Origin: Anthostomella pinea
Lineage: Eukaryota > Ascomycota > Sordariomycetes > Xylariales > Xylariaceae
DNA length: 64,000 bases
NCBI GenBank assembly: GCA_963556695.1
Contig: CAUWAG010000020.1
Location: 744,001-808,000, forward strand
Direction of reading: 5' to 3'
Part shown: piece by piece, positions 22,439-32,510 of the stretch
How the letters are laid out: the number at the start of each line of letters is the position of its first letter
How positions within the stretch are numbered: position 1 is the stretch's first letter
The notes under the pieces: model-generated
What the model saw: only the letters and a program-made list of their open reading frames with translations
The model's database searches: none
What the model was told of the DNA's origin: nothing
Made by a program: the position numbers and the translations under genes

Positions 22439-23778
22439 TCAGTCTTCGGACCGCGTTGGGTGCTATTGCCATTCCGCTGGTCGGAGAACCGGAAGGGCGT
22501 GAACGTCTCGGCCCCGGGGTAGGCCGTCTCATCTCGCATGATGCAATACGCGGCCACAGAAGTTTTTGTGCCCCGGGACAGGTGCACGCCGCTGGGCGTC
22601 ATCACGCCGTCCCTCGCGACGACCGTGCGCCCGAGCCCGATCGGCACGATCGAGCTCAGGCGCGCGCTCTCCCGGATCGCCGAGTCCAGCTTCTCGAGCT
22701 GGCCGAGGGCGCGCTTGTTCCAAGCGCCGCCGTGCGCGGAGAGCACGGAGACGATCTCGTCGTGGATCTCGTCAGACACTCGGCTTTGGATGACTCGAGA
22801 TCCAGTATCGCCTCAGTCGAGGTGAAGGACGTCGTGTGGATCGCCGCGAAGTTGACCACCAGGATCCGGTCCGCCAGCGTTGTGCTACGCCACATGTAAG
22901 GGTTGCCGGCGGCTTTGGCTTCCTGGATCGACCACTGCAGGAATCGTTGGGCTGCGCCTCGGCGAGAGTCTTGTTGTCCTCGGGGTCGCGTTGGTGCTTG
23001 TCATAGTCTCGGAGGCGACGGTCAATTTCCGAAATCAGGATCTTCCGGAATCGGCGCGTGTGAAGACGGTTGGGAATGGTGATCAGGGGGGCCAGGAGTG
23101 GGCGCAACGGCTTCCAGACCAACTTGATCAGGGTAGAGGTCAGTGGGATATCGATGGCGAACGCCATGCCGTTGTTCACCTGTTCGGGATCTCGACAGAA
23201 TGGCAGGCCGACAACGCGCGGTTGGCCACGCTCCCGACTATATGACGCATCGTCTCGAAGACGCACACCTCATGCCACCCGTCGTCAGTGGTTGCACTCC
23301 CCCAATGCGTGTCGAAGGCCCAGGCGGCTTCATCAGCCAGGTCTGGCACCAGACTGCCAATCTGGGGCGTCAGCTTCATCCTGAACAGGGTCTCATGCAG
23401 CGGCACGCGCGGTATCGTGGGGTCCGGGAACGTGTAGTCGATCTGAAATATCTCGAACGCGCGTTCGCTGAACCCGAGCACGGAGTCCGGCTGATCGGTG
23501 ATGAATTTGATGTCTGCAAGCGGCAGAATAAAGATGTCGCCCTCGCCGGCAACAGGCACCAGGATGAGACGGGCTTCCGCGTAGGCCAGCTCCAATGCTG
23601 TTTTGAAGTCTCTTGTGTTGCGACATTGCGCTTGCAATAGCGGAAACCAGTCGCCCTTGCGAGATCCGACGATGGGAGTGTTGGGAAGACGAGGTCGTCT
23701 GAGGAGGGACACGACGAACCAGACGACGAAGAGGCCCGCTAAGACTACGGCTGGGTGCCAAAGCAACTGAGACAGCAT
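22144..23778 (-). pseudogene. Cytochrome P450 with three single-base frame breaks
   Basis: A microsomal fungal P450. It starts MLSQLLWHPAVVLAGLFVVW (N-terminal membrane anchor). The ExxR motif is ESARLS and the heme loop FGYGRHACPGRFF with the axial Cys. The protein reads through four blocks in different frames: 23778 to about 23217 (ends SVANRA), about 23215 to 22953 (VGLPFCRDPEQVNNG to LAEAQ), about 22949 to 22783 (RFLQWSIQEAKAAGN to KAEC) and 22779 to 22144 (SDEIHDEIVSVL to the end). At each join one missing base explains the shift, and no GT-AG intron fits. Otherwise no stop interrupts it. A (GTC)n microsatellite adds about 12 Asp before the heme domain. Either a recently dead gene or three base-deletion errors in the assembly. 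The substrate is unknown. Confidence 0.82.
22405..22440 (+). repeat. (GTC)n microsatellite, poly-Asp in the P450
   Basis: About eleven GTC triplets on the + strand, read as GAC (Asp) on the coding strand. The run lies between RFSDQRNG and the heme-binding region, where P450s normally have a short loop. Confidence 0.9.
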
Positions 23779-24158
23779 CGTGGTACAATTCTGGTGGCCA
23801 AGGAAGCGAAGGAGGCGAAGGAAAGGTGCACTGTACACCTGTGAATACCCATAGCACCTCAGGTATGTGAAGCAGACTCGTTTTAAAGCCCATAAGCCGC
23901 CGCCTAGATTCGATGGTTGGTTGGTTGTTCATCACAGTCCCATACCACGCTACCTGCATATCCATTGGCTGCAAGTCCTTGAACGAATATGGCATACCTC
24001 GCGTAGGTTCTCTCACATCCGACCAATCAAATTGCCAAGTCCTTTGAGAGTACTACCCCACGGAGACGTAGATATGCATGTTGGAAGACGCGGCAATGCG
24101 TTCGAGATAATGAGCATCTGGGTAGACAACCGGACTCCGCCATCAGCTACCTGCTCAT
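23779..24158. other. Intergenic: upstream of the P450, downstream of the SDR gene
   Basis: About 380 bases between two minus-strand genes. No element identified. Confidence 0.4.
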
Positions 24159-25462
24159 CTACTGCCAGTCGGCAAGAACCGTCTCACCCTCCTTCAAGCC
24201 CGTCAACCTCACGGTCTCCTTCCACACCATCTCCCTCTTGGCCGCATCTCTGGACTCCTCGCCCGTCTCCAACGGCGTCCTACCATCGAAGTACTTGTCC
24301 TTCGGCAGCCTGCCGCCCTCACCGTTTCCAAATGCCGCCTCCAAGGTGTCGCCAGCCGAGCGGCTTGGTGGCCTCACAGGTCCATTATCCGGGTACAGCC
24401 ACAGCACCAGCGGGTAGATGACCTTGAAGATGACCACGCGGATGAAGAATGGAGCGAGTCGCTGCAAGCCGCTGATCATGGTGCCCGGGTCGACGCCCAG
24501 CACGCAGATCTTGCTCAGGGCCGGGTCTGCGTCCATCCGCGCTTGCAGCTCGTGCTGCATCATGGTCAGGAAGAGCTTGGCGGCCCCATACCGCCGGAAT
24601 CCGCCCCGAAAGGAGGCGTCCTCGGTCGCGGGGCTCCACGTCCCCTTGGTGATCGCATCAAAGCTGGCGGGATCAGACACAATGGTCTGGTATTTCGGGT
24701 CATCAAAGGCTTTGCCACGCGCGTTTCGTGGGTCTTTGGGACTGGGTAGTGGCATGGCGAATTAGCTTCGGTCCTGTGGCTCAGAAGCTTGTTGCAAGAC
24801 TGTTCCGTCCCTTCATTCGACGGGACAAGATCAAACACTTGTTGACTAGAACACCCCGACAAAACGGGAGGGAGGCACTGACTCGTGGCTCTGGCTTCCA
24901 GTCTGGACAATCCGCCCAGCGTCCTTATCCATACTCTTGAGGAGGAGTAATGTAAGCAGCCAGTGCCCGAGATAGTTTGCCGCGAACGTCGTGTCAAAAC
25001 CATCGTCTGTCCACGACTGCTTGCCAAAGTCCTGGAAGCCGGCGGTGAGCAGGAGAGCGCGGATGGGCGGAATCTCGCCGGCGGCCACGCGAGCCTGTCG
25101 CATGGGTTGTTAGCATGCGCCGTTAATCACACTGTAGATGTATACAGAATGATAAGACGAAGGGAAATGGACATTAACAGTGTCCGGGTAATTAGCCTAG
25201 GTGAACTCACGTTGATCTGCCCAGCCACCTGGCGAACGTTGTCGAGCTTCGTCAGGTCGAGGGCCAGCACATCGTCTGCATGCGCAGCACCATGTGCAAG
25301 GGCTGAGGTGAGAGCAGGCGCGTTCGTCGTGTCGCGGACTGTGTAAAGCCCGTGATAGGCGGAGAACTCGGGTTTCGAGGCGATCTGCTCTGCTATGGCG
25401 CTGCCGAGCGCGCCGTTTGCCCCCGTGACGAGGATTGTGCCCTTGGAGGTGGCGGAGGCCAT
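24159..25462 (-). CDS. Short-chain dehydrogenase/reductase
   Basis: A classical-type SDR of 348 aa that uses NAD(P)H to oxidise or reduce an alcohol/ketone. Exons are 25462-25211, 25094-24883 and 24741-24159. Introns have donors GTGAGT and GTCAGT, and the joins are in phase. The cofactor motif is ILVTGANGALGSAIA at residues 10-24. LLLTAGFQDFG corresponds to the central NAG strand, and NYLGHWLLTLLLL is the helix that follows. The catalytic Ser lies around QTGSQSH, and Tyr-x3-Lys is YGAAK. The proline-rich, hydrophobic tail (FFIRVVIFKVIYPLVLWL) resembles the retinol-dehydrogenase-like group and may touch membranes. The substrate is unknown. It lies in the same orientation as the P450 and the DAO flavoprotein, compatible with joint regulation but not proof of it. 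Confidence 0.9.
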
Positions 25463-26638
25463 CTTTCTTTTGCCGATGCCCAGTAATATCTTGCTATACA
25501 GACTTGAGTGAGAGAACGAGGTAGAGGGGAATGCTGTACCGAAACGCTGACAAATGTTCGTCTCGGGATAAATCAGGCTTGCGCATCTTAACCGGGAGGA
25601 ACAGACTGAGAGATGTGAGATGAAGTCTTAGTGCTGAATCCTGATGCCTCAGCTAAGGGGGTGAGCCCATACGCCGCACACTCTGGCGGGGAGTGGTTAT
25701 ATCCATCATGGCCAAGCAGTTGAACTGCATGGAACGCTGCAAGGGACTAATCAATCCCTGTCAGATTGATACTCTTCGCTTGCCTATGCGTCCGATACTT
25801 CCACGGTCCACGGCAGGGAGAGATTGGCTAGTAAGGTAGGTGCAGTCGGGAATAAGCCAAGCTTCACATACCTACCTACCTTAGGTACCTTATGTAAGGA
25901 GGTAGGTACTCTAATAATAAAATGAGCCGACAACATGATGGTAATTACTACTCCACTCAACACATCGGTTACCTACATTACCTAATGAGCGAAGTTGGCG
26001 AGGTCATCATGTACCCGTGCCAGGTGTACCTAATGACCGGTGATATTAGCACGTCGCTCGCATAGGTAATGAGACCCACGTATGACTGCCGGCAGCCTGC
26101 TTTCCTAGACGGGTGTAATGGTGTAGGCCATTGCGCCAGGACGTCGGAAGGAACTTTTGAATACCTTTAAAAGATGCCCCACTGACACGTGTTGTCGATT
26201 TTACTTTAAAGCCAGCCCTGCCTGGCCGTGCATGTGGCACCGATCAAACGGGAGCGGGGCTGGTCCCGGAACTTTCACTTCACCCCCCTATCTCCAAGTG
26301 AAATTAAATGAATGCGGGGGGTTGGGTGGATACCTCCATTCCTCCAGAATCTGGACATTGGAGACATAGGTAAGCACGCATCCAATACGTTCAACCGAAA
26401 AGCATACACTCGCGTCGTGAGTCTGTCACTGGCGCCGCCCAATCTGCAGTTGCCAGTAGGTGTTTTCGTCAATTGGTTGGAAAATAAAGCAGCCGTGCCA
26501 GTTGCGCAGTAACAGATGAACAGGACAATGTGGCAGTGATGGGTGTTGGTAAGGCAGTCAGCCTAGTCAGCCTAGCCAACGCCCGCCTCATACCACTCAC
26601 ACAGGTTGGCTTTACCAGGAGCTAGCTCTCTTTCCCTT
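25463..26638. other. Intergenic with ACCTA-rich sequence
   Basis: Nearly 1.2 kb between two minus-strand genes. Its middle part (25860-26070) is rich in the word ACCTA and its complement TAGGT, including a hairpin at 25869-25908. No gene seen. Confidence 0.5.
25869..25908. repeat. Short imperfect palindrome (TACCTACCTACC.../...GGTAGGTA)
   Basis: The left arm TACCTACCTACCTTA pairs with the right arm TAAGGAGGTAGGTA except for one unpaired base and one mismatch, around a short GGTACC-containing loop. Confidence 0.7.
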
Positions 26639-28249
26639 TCAACTCGCCTCCGGAATCTTGAAACCGCCAGTGACCTGCCGTGTAAACACCCCATGAGGAT
26701 CGACCCTTGCTCTAAGCGTTTGCAGCTTCTTCACATTCTCTTCGCCGTACCCCTTGATGACTTCCTGCCACGAAGCTGCGTAGTCCAGGTAGATGTACGG
26801 ATTGTACAGGCCCAGGTCCTTGGCTTTGGCCTCGACGTCGGCCATGAGCGAGCGCGCCGCGCTGTAGACCTGCTCGTCCTGGGCGGCGTCGGTCCAGGAC
26901 GGAGAGATCAGACACACGCCGAGCGAGCCGGCCTGGTCGCTCAGCCCCAGCGCGTTCTTGTCGGCGCCGCCACGCGTGTAGATCTGCGGCGGCAGGGGCT
27001 CGATGTTCATGGCCCACATGACGCCCTTCACGTCCTGGACCAGCGCGAGCGACGCGTTGAAGGCGTCGAAGGTCGCGCGGATCATGGCTTCGGTGACGAC
27101 AAACGTCGTCGTGGCCGTCATGTACCGCGCCGCCTGCGGCGCCTGGAGAGCCACCGAGTTCTGCGCAAGCGTCGACATGTTGGCGACCACGGGCGGCGTG
27201 ACCGTCGCATTGCTAATAGGTGGCAGGTCGAGGATAGGCTTGTAGAACGCCGGGGTCTGGTTCGCGACCGGCTGCGTGTAGACCAGCTGGTTCAGCGTTA
27301 CACTTAGACCTTGGGTGCTGGCATAAGCCCAGCCGGTAAGAAACGAGGCGTTCTCGTCGTAATTCTCGGCCGCCATCAGCTCGGCGTAGATACGGGCTTG
27401 ATTGTCCACTTCAGCCAGAGAGTTCAGCGTCAGAACCGACCACAGCGGGCCTTCCTGCTTGAAGGTCCTGAAGTCGATGCGCGTGACGATGCCGAAGTTG
27501 TTTGACCCGCCCCGAAGCCCCCACCAGAGGTCCGCGTTCTGCTCCTCGTTGGCCTCGACCACGGAGCCGTCGGCCAGCACCACCTCGAACAACGTCGCCT
27601 GGTTGCACGTCAGGCCCTCGCGCGGGCCAAAATAGGAGATCCCGCCCCCGAGGGTCAGCCCGCCCACTCCTACATTGGCAACGCGACCGCCGGCGACGCT
27701 CAGACCCGAGGGGTCAAGCTTTCCGTAGACTTTATCCCAGGTGGCGCCGGCCCCCACCGACACGGCGGCCTTGTCGGCGCTCAGCTCGATGGCGTTGAGG
27801 CCGCGCAGGTCGATAGTGATGCCGCCGGGAGCGCTGTTCGCGTCGGCAAACCACGTGTGGCCGCCAGCGCGGACTGCGAATTCGCCAGGGGTGCTGTTGT
27901 TCGCCGAGGTGGTCAGCGACTTGACCGCGTTCGAGACATCGGAAACCGTCTGCGGGGTCACGAAGCAGGCCGGGTGGACGGCCGCCGCCTGCGGGCTGAA
28001 GTAGGACGATAGGGACGCGTTGTATCCTGTGCTGCCCGGCAGGAGGACCTTGTCTGTGCCGAGGAGCGCAACGAGGGCCTCACACTGGCGGGAAGACATC
28101 CTTACGTCAGCTGGAGGACAGGCGAGCGTGGGATGGGAGATGGCTGTCAAGGTCTCAGGTGGGTTGGGAAGGGGGCTGGGCATAGAGCTCACACCTGCTC
28201 GGCGGAGACTTCTGCTGTCCACCATTTTTATGGCTTCTCCGAGTCGCAT
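26639..28249 (-). CDS. BBE-like FAD-linked oxidase, copy 1
   Basis: A berberine-bridge-enzyme-like (PCMH-type FAD domain) oxidase. In known members FAD is bound by His and Cys and the enzyme performs two-electron oxidations or oxidative ring closures using O2. Exon 1 is 28249-28193 and exon 2 28084-26639, giving 500 aa. The 108-nt intron (donor GTGAGC, branch CTGAC, acceptor CCAG) is a multiple of three and has no stop, so the unspliced frame is also open. Visible marks are FAVRAGGHTWF (His for the 8-alpha FAD bond), GGGISYFGPREGLTCNQ (Cys for the 6-S bond), LWWGLRGGSNNFGIVT, and the C-terminal BBE segment YLDYAASWQEVIKGYGEENV. No clear signal peptide is seen, so an extra upstream exon is possible. 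Copy 2 is at 32511-34234. Confidence 0.88.
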   Translation of the reverse strand: MRLGEAIKMVDSRSLRRAGVSSMPSPLPNPPETLTAISHPTLACPPADVRMSSRQCEALVALLGTDKVLLPGSTGYNASLSSYFSPQAAAVHPACFVTPQTVSDVSNAVKSLTTSANNSTPGEFAVRAGGHTWFADANSAPGGITIDLRGLNAIELSADKAAVSVGAGATWDKVYGKLDPSGLSVAGGRVANVGVGGLTLGGGISYFGPREGLTCNQATLFEVVLADGSVVEANEEQNADLWWGLRGGSNNFGIVTRIDFRTFKQEGPLWSVLTLNSLAEVDNQARIYAELMAAENYDENASFLTGWAYASTQGLSVTLNQLVYTQPVANQTPAFYKPILDLPPISNATVTPPVVANMSTLAQNSVALQAPQAARYMTATTTFVVTEAMIRATFDAFNASLALVQDVKGVMWAMNIEPLPPQIYTRGGADKNALGLSDQAGSLGVCLISPSWTDAAQDEQVYSAARSLMADVEAKAKDLGLYNPYIYLDYAASWQEVIKGYGEENVKKLQTLRARVDPHGVFTRQVTGGFKIPEAS

Positions 28250-29823
28250 CCGCAGCGGAGTGTTGGGCTGTGATGGTAAGCACACAGCATCCGGGTGCGA
28301 ATCACGCTTGCAGGAAAGCTGGTAATATTGGCAATGCTGCAGAAAGTTCCATGCAAAGCAACCATCCGACTGCTTAAAAGTCCTGCAGCGTCCCGGGGGA
28401 GAAAAGGCGAGAGATATATGCGTCCGCACTTCTCAGCTCATGTCGAGTCAGCTTCCCTTTGGGAACTTTTGCACGCATGCGTGCCTGAGGTCTTACCCCC
28501 TGGCTAGCCCCCGGACGCCGCTCGACCGTCAATCTCCAGCTTGTTCCAAGAATATTCCATAGGTATTTCGGGAATGATGGAATCCCCAGAGCGCAAGCCG
28601 AAGTGTCGACAAACCACACGCCACCGCAGCGCTCCTCAGCCGCACTTGAGAAACATGGGGTCCTTCGCATATCGCTCCTCTCCTGGAGTCCCTACGACTA
28701 TCTACACGGTTCATGGAGCTGTTGCGATTGGCAGATCCGACAGGGTGGCGCACGTGTCACATTGTCAATACTGGGTAGCTGCGGTAATAAGCTACCGTAT
28801 CTACAAGTGTCTAGGTTGATGGGTAATGGTTAGCGGTCCACGTGTATCTAGCAATGGTAATAGGTAGAACTTTATTAGATAGGAACTTTCTCATGGAACT
28901 TTTTTATACTAACGTTTCTGTTAGACTGTTAGGCCTGTTTTTAGTAGCATGAGAGTTACAGGCATCATATTGGTGTGCCATTGTGGTAGCGGAACCAAAA
29001 CAGAGATCTATCACAAGTCTTGGTTGGGATGATCTGTATTCTGGTTGGTGCTTGGTTCAGTTCGGATAGGAAGGGATCCCATCCGAGAAGTATCTAAATA
29101 CCTAAATTACAGTGGGTTCGTACCTGTCACCTGGGGCAGCCATCCCAGGTAACCTTATCGTAGAACGCCCTGGATGACAGGAAATCCGATAAGGTACTGG
29201 TGGCTGGATCCAGTGGCTGGGATCCACATTGGATTCAGACCCATAACCAGGAACCGCTAACCATTACCATGCTTGCTACACTCCCCGGCCATAAGTCTCT
29301 GAGCATCCCTATTGTACACCAAAACACCCCAACTTTACGCTATTGTAGTAAATCAAGGAAAATAAATACAACTTCACTACTTATAGAACATATGGTTAAG
29401 CATGTAAGAATAATAAAATGGCTTATTAAAAAGATTATATGTCTCGAAAATAATAGTAGTAAATATTATCTCTTTTGTTGGAACAGGCTTGGACGATCAA
29501 TCATAATACTCGAGTATTGGGTCAAGGTCATGATGTTGCTGATAGTTGAATTGGGAGGTCTAGCTGGACCCAAAGGTCTGGCTAAGTGACCTCGTGTTAG
29601 ATTAAAGGTGAGCCAAGAGGGCACCTTGATAGGTAGACACCGGAGCCTAGTTGTTCCGTCCCGATCCAGCCCCCTCTGGCACAAAACTGCCACGGTCGCA
29701 CGAGGACACTCTAGAGAGACAGAATACACAAACACACTTCAACCTCACGATTGGCTCAAATCTGACAATTAAGAGTCTCATTGCTGACCCCTTTAATAAA
29801 CCATATTTATCCTGCATATTTAA
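28250..29823. other. Intergenic, AT-rich in part, containing a MITE-like unit
   Basis: About 1.6 kb with no gene. The part after about 28850 is clearly more AT-rich than the flanking genes and includes the inverted-repeat unit listed separately. Confidence 0.5.
28822..29268. mobile_element. MITE-like unit with 16-bp terminal inverted repeats
   Basis: The arm GGTAATGGTTAGCGGT at 28822-28837 is the exact reverse complement of 29253-29268. The unit is 447 bp, has no coding capacity and is flanked on both sides by ATG, a possible 3-bp target duplication. Inside are smaller inverted words (CCTTATCG / CGATAAGG; ACCTGGG / CCCAGGT). The class is not recognised. Confidence 0.5.
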
Positions 29824-31049
29824 GATGCCTGTTCTTTTAATACTTCGAGAGTCTGAGAAAGCAGACTTCTCAGCATCACTGTCGGAAGCAAGAGAATGGC
29901 CTGAATGGGACCATGAGTTCCAACTGAAGGCAGACGCCTTAGGTCTTCTTGACCTCCTTGTTCAGAAGAAGGGAATTATACCACAACCAGAGATTCCGAA
30001 TATTGCACAAAAGAAATACGAAAAGAAACGAACGACTCTCGAACCAAGCCAAACCATCGAAGTCAATCCCGATCTGAATGACAGAAACGAAGACGACGAA
30101 ATCATCTAACACAAGCGAAATAATGGCGTGTGGATGCTATCAGATCTAACGACAACGGAGAAACAAGCCTATGAACTCGACAATAGTTTTTACGATCGAA
30201 TCCAGAAGCTGCACAAGAAACAAGCACTGTCTTTAGAGAAAATCAAGAACCATATACTCAAGTCTGTCGCAAACCACCTATAAGACCACCTGCTGCATTC
30301 CAAAGCAACCAATCTGGGAGTGGTACGCAAATCTCCAAGCCCAGTGCGGAATGGCTAGTGCAGATGAGCAGGAGGATGCAAGACAACTCTACAAGACAGC
30401 ATTCCAACCCCTCAGAAATCCCAAGAACGCAGCAAGATAGATTGCCTTTTGAGAGATCGCCTTTACGAAGGCCCATCAGAAGGAAGTTCTCAAGACGCTC
30501 AATGTGAGCTCATGGGCCAGAGACTTCCTGGACGCGGTATCCGAAGCATTTCCCATGTGGTCAAGCACTTATGCGGTTACCAAGGACGAACAAATCCGGC
30601 ACAGGATTCTCAAACATCGAGATCTTGTCAACGACTTCATAAGAGCTATTTTGCGGACCACCAACAAAGCTGGACGAGCCTCCAAAGGTGCATTTGCGTC
30701 TACCTACAACAGCAAAGGCTCCGGCAAAGAAGAACAAAAAGCCGGAAACAAAAGGCCTAGAAGAAAACAGATTAAACGCCAACCAAGGAACGAGAAAAGT
30801 AGGGATGAGGACCATTCCGAATGTCCAGCGTGTGGAATAGAACACGCATTAGCAAATTGTTTCTATGTCTTTCCGGAGAAGGCATGGAAGGGCTTCCGAC
30901 CTAGGGACTATCTCGTTGAGAAGACGACTCAAGCCTTGGAAGATCCAGAACTACAAGCTCAAGTCCGCGCCTTGAAGCGGAACAAGTCAAAATCAAGTAT
31001 AAGGACTCCTCAACCTAAAGGAGAAGAGGCTGAAGAGATTCAAGATTGA
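29824..31049 (+). mobile_element. Decayed Ty1/copia-type gag fragment
   Basis: The remains of a retrotransposon capsid gene. From MPVLLILRESEKADFSASL at 29824 the frame continues past a stop (about 30107) to ILKSVANHL (about 30280). It shifts frame to IWEWYANLQAQCGMASADEQ, passes two more stops near 30440 and 30449, and continues AFTKAHQKEVLKTLN into the open segment 30504-31049. The nucleocapsid zinc knuckle is CPACGIEHALANC (C-x2-C-x4-H-x4-C), followed by a basic tail. No protease, integrase, reverse transcriptase or LTR was found downstream, so only gag remains. At least three stops and one frame change show that it is dead. Two of the stops could have arisen from Trp or Gln codons by C:G to T:A change. 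Confidence 0.75.
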
Positions 31050-31324
31050 CTCTATGGCAGAACAATGGGCAAGGTGCCATCAGCCTTCACATCGATAATG
31101 CCGTCCTTATCGACGTTGTCACGGCGAGCGTACTGAGGAGCTGGGACATGGCCGGCAGCAAGCAGCTATTACTCTATTGACGAGAATATCAAGACTGGAG
31201 AGGAAAGGAAGAGAGAGAGAGAGATAGGTACAGTGGGAGGTTGCCCCTTTAAGGGGATCCTCTGGTCAGATCCTTCCCCTATCAGGAAGTATCCACTTGT
31301 CATGTAGGAAGGTCTGTGCAGGCC

Positions 31325-31778
31325 GTCACAGGTTCTAGAGACTGAACTAGAACAGGCATGGCCTAAGAAGCGAAAAAAGGTCCCTAATCCTAACAAGAAA
31401 TTCAGAACAGTCACATAGATACTAATTACAGGTGGTACTATCACCCTGGTGCCCTTGCGGGTGAAGCAAAAATTATAATTATGGATTCAGAGGATTTAGA
31501 GGACGAAGACAAAGACTCGACTGAAGAGGAGATTTTGGAGGCTGTACAGGAGCCTAGGCACACCTGTTCGGGACGAGCCATTCGGGCGCCCGTATGATTG
31601 TACGAGTAAACAGCTTCAGCCCTTTGAGATGATAATATTGCAATAAATCTCCGATCTGAATAGCTTCATTCGTGGGTGAATGAATAAGGGGGTGTTTTGG
31701 TGGTGACCCCACAATTTGGCTGGCCGACTAGTGGGGGTGGCCGACTAGTGGGGGTGGCCGACTTCTATGGGGGGATGG
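31325..31778 (+). mobile_element. Relic: 3' end of a Fot1/pogo-like transposon
   Basis: A degenerate C-terminus of a transposase related to the intact one at 58094-59902. The fragment reads WPKKRKKVPNPNKKFRTV, against RPKKRKKILNPNKKFMTM in the intact copy, and it has several stops. Both end in an acidic stretch and a short R-x2-R-AP motif. After the gene the sequence GGTGGTGACCCCACAATTTG and repeats of GGCCGACTAGTGGGGGT resemble the inner and outer parts of the intact element's terminal repeat. It ends GGGGGGATGG followed by TA (31779-31780), as expected for this family. The 5' part of the element is missing. Confidence 0.7.
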
Positions 31779-31780
31779 TA

Positions 31781-32510
31781 TGGTGAAGAGCTTGTATGGT
31801 AGAAAATGCCAATGGGAAACAGGGTTACCCACTCGTCGACAGAGTTGGGAGCCTATGCGACCCCCCTTCGGCCCCTTTTGGCTGGTGCATAAGCTGACTA
31901 GGTTCATACATATCGAATGTAGTGCTGTACTTGATATGAGGAATACGCGGCCTTCTTCCACAGAATTGTAGTCTGTAGATATTCCAGGTAGTATCGTAGA
32001 CCTTGCGTCGATAAAGGGCACCCATACCACTCCCCTATCCATCAACCTAGCCAGCACCATCTGCCGGCGTCATCCCATCATACAGGTATGGCGAAGGCAG
32101 AAGTCATAGTGGAGTAGCATTGCAGCAAGAATTCGAAGCTCACAAGCATATGCGCATCCGAACCTCGGCTACTAACTTCTTTACACGGCTTGCTCATCCT
32201 TCGAGTGCGACGTCGACTCTATGCAATATCACGTCAGGGTAGTATCACAACCATCAACTTCGGTTGGCTTACAGTCGCCTCAGAGTCTGAGCAAATCAAG
32301 GCAGCGTCTAGACTCCAGGTCCAAGTATGAGGTTGTAAGCAGCCGCCCTTCAGCAGGGGACTTGATGCACAGTCCGAATATACTGCATGTCATGACATCT
32401 TGTGTGTCAGCAAGTCCCATGCATGCAGGCAATGCCACCATAGGGTTCGTTTATTTTACATACACCCCCTCACCGCCCTCCTATAATCCCACTCAGTCAA
32501 CTAATAACTT
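31781..32510. other. Intergenic
   Basis: About 730 bases between the transposon relic and the 3' end of the second BBE-like gene. No gene seen. Confidence 0.45.

Noticed and set aside
22405..22440. Possible CRISPR-like or regulatory repeat
   Set aside because: It is a plain GTC microsatellite without spacers, inside a P450 reading frame.
24742..25210. SDR gene appearing as three separate short genes
   Set aside because: Two phase-consistent introns unite them into one 348-aa SDR with cofactor motif, central strand and Tyr-x3-Lys in order.
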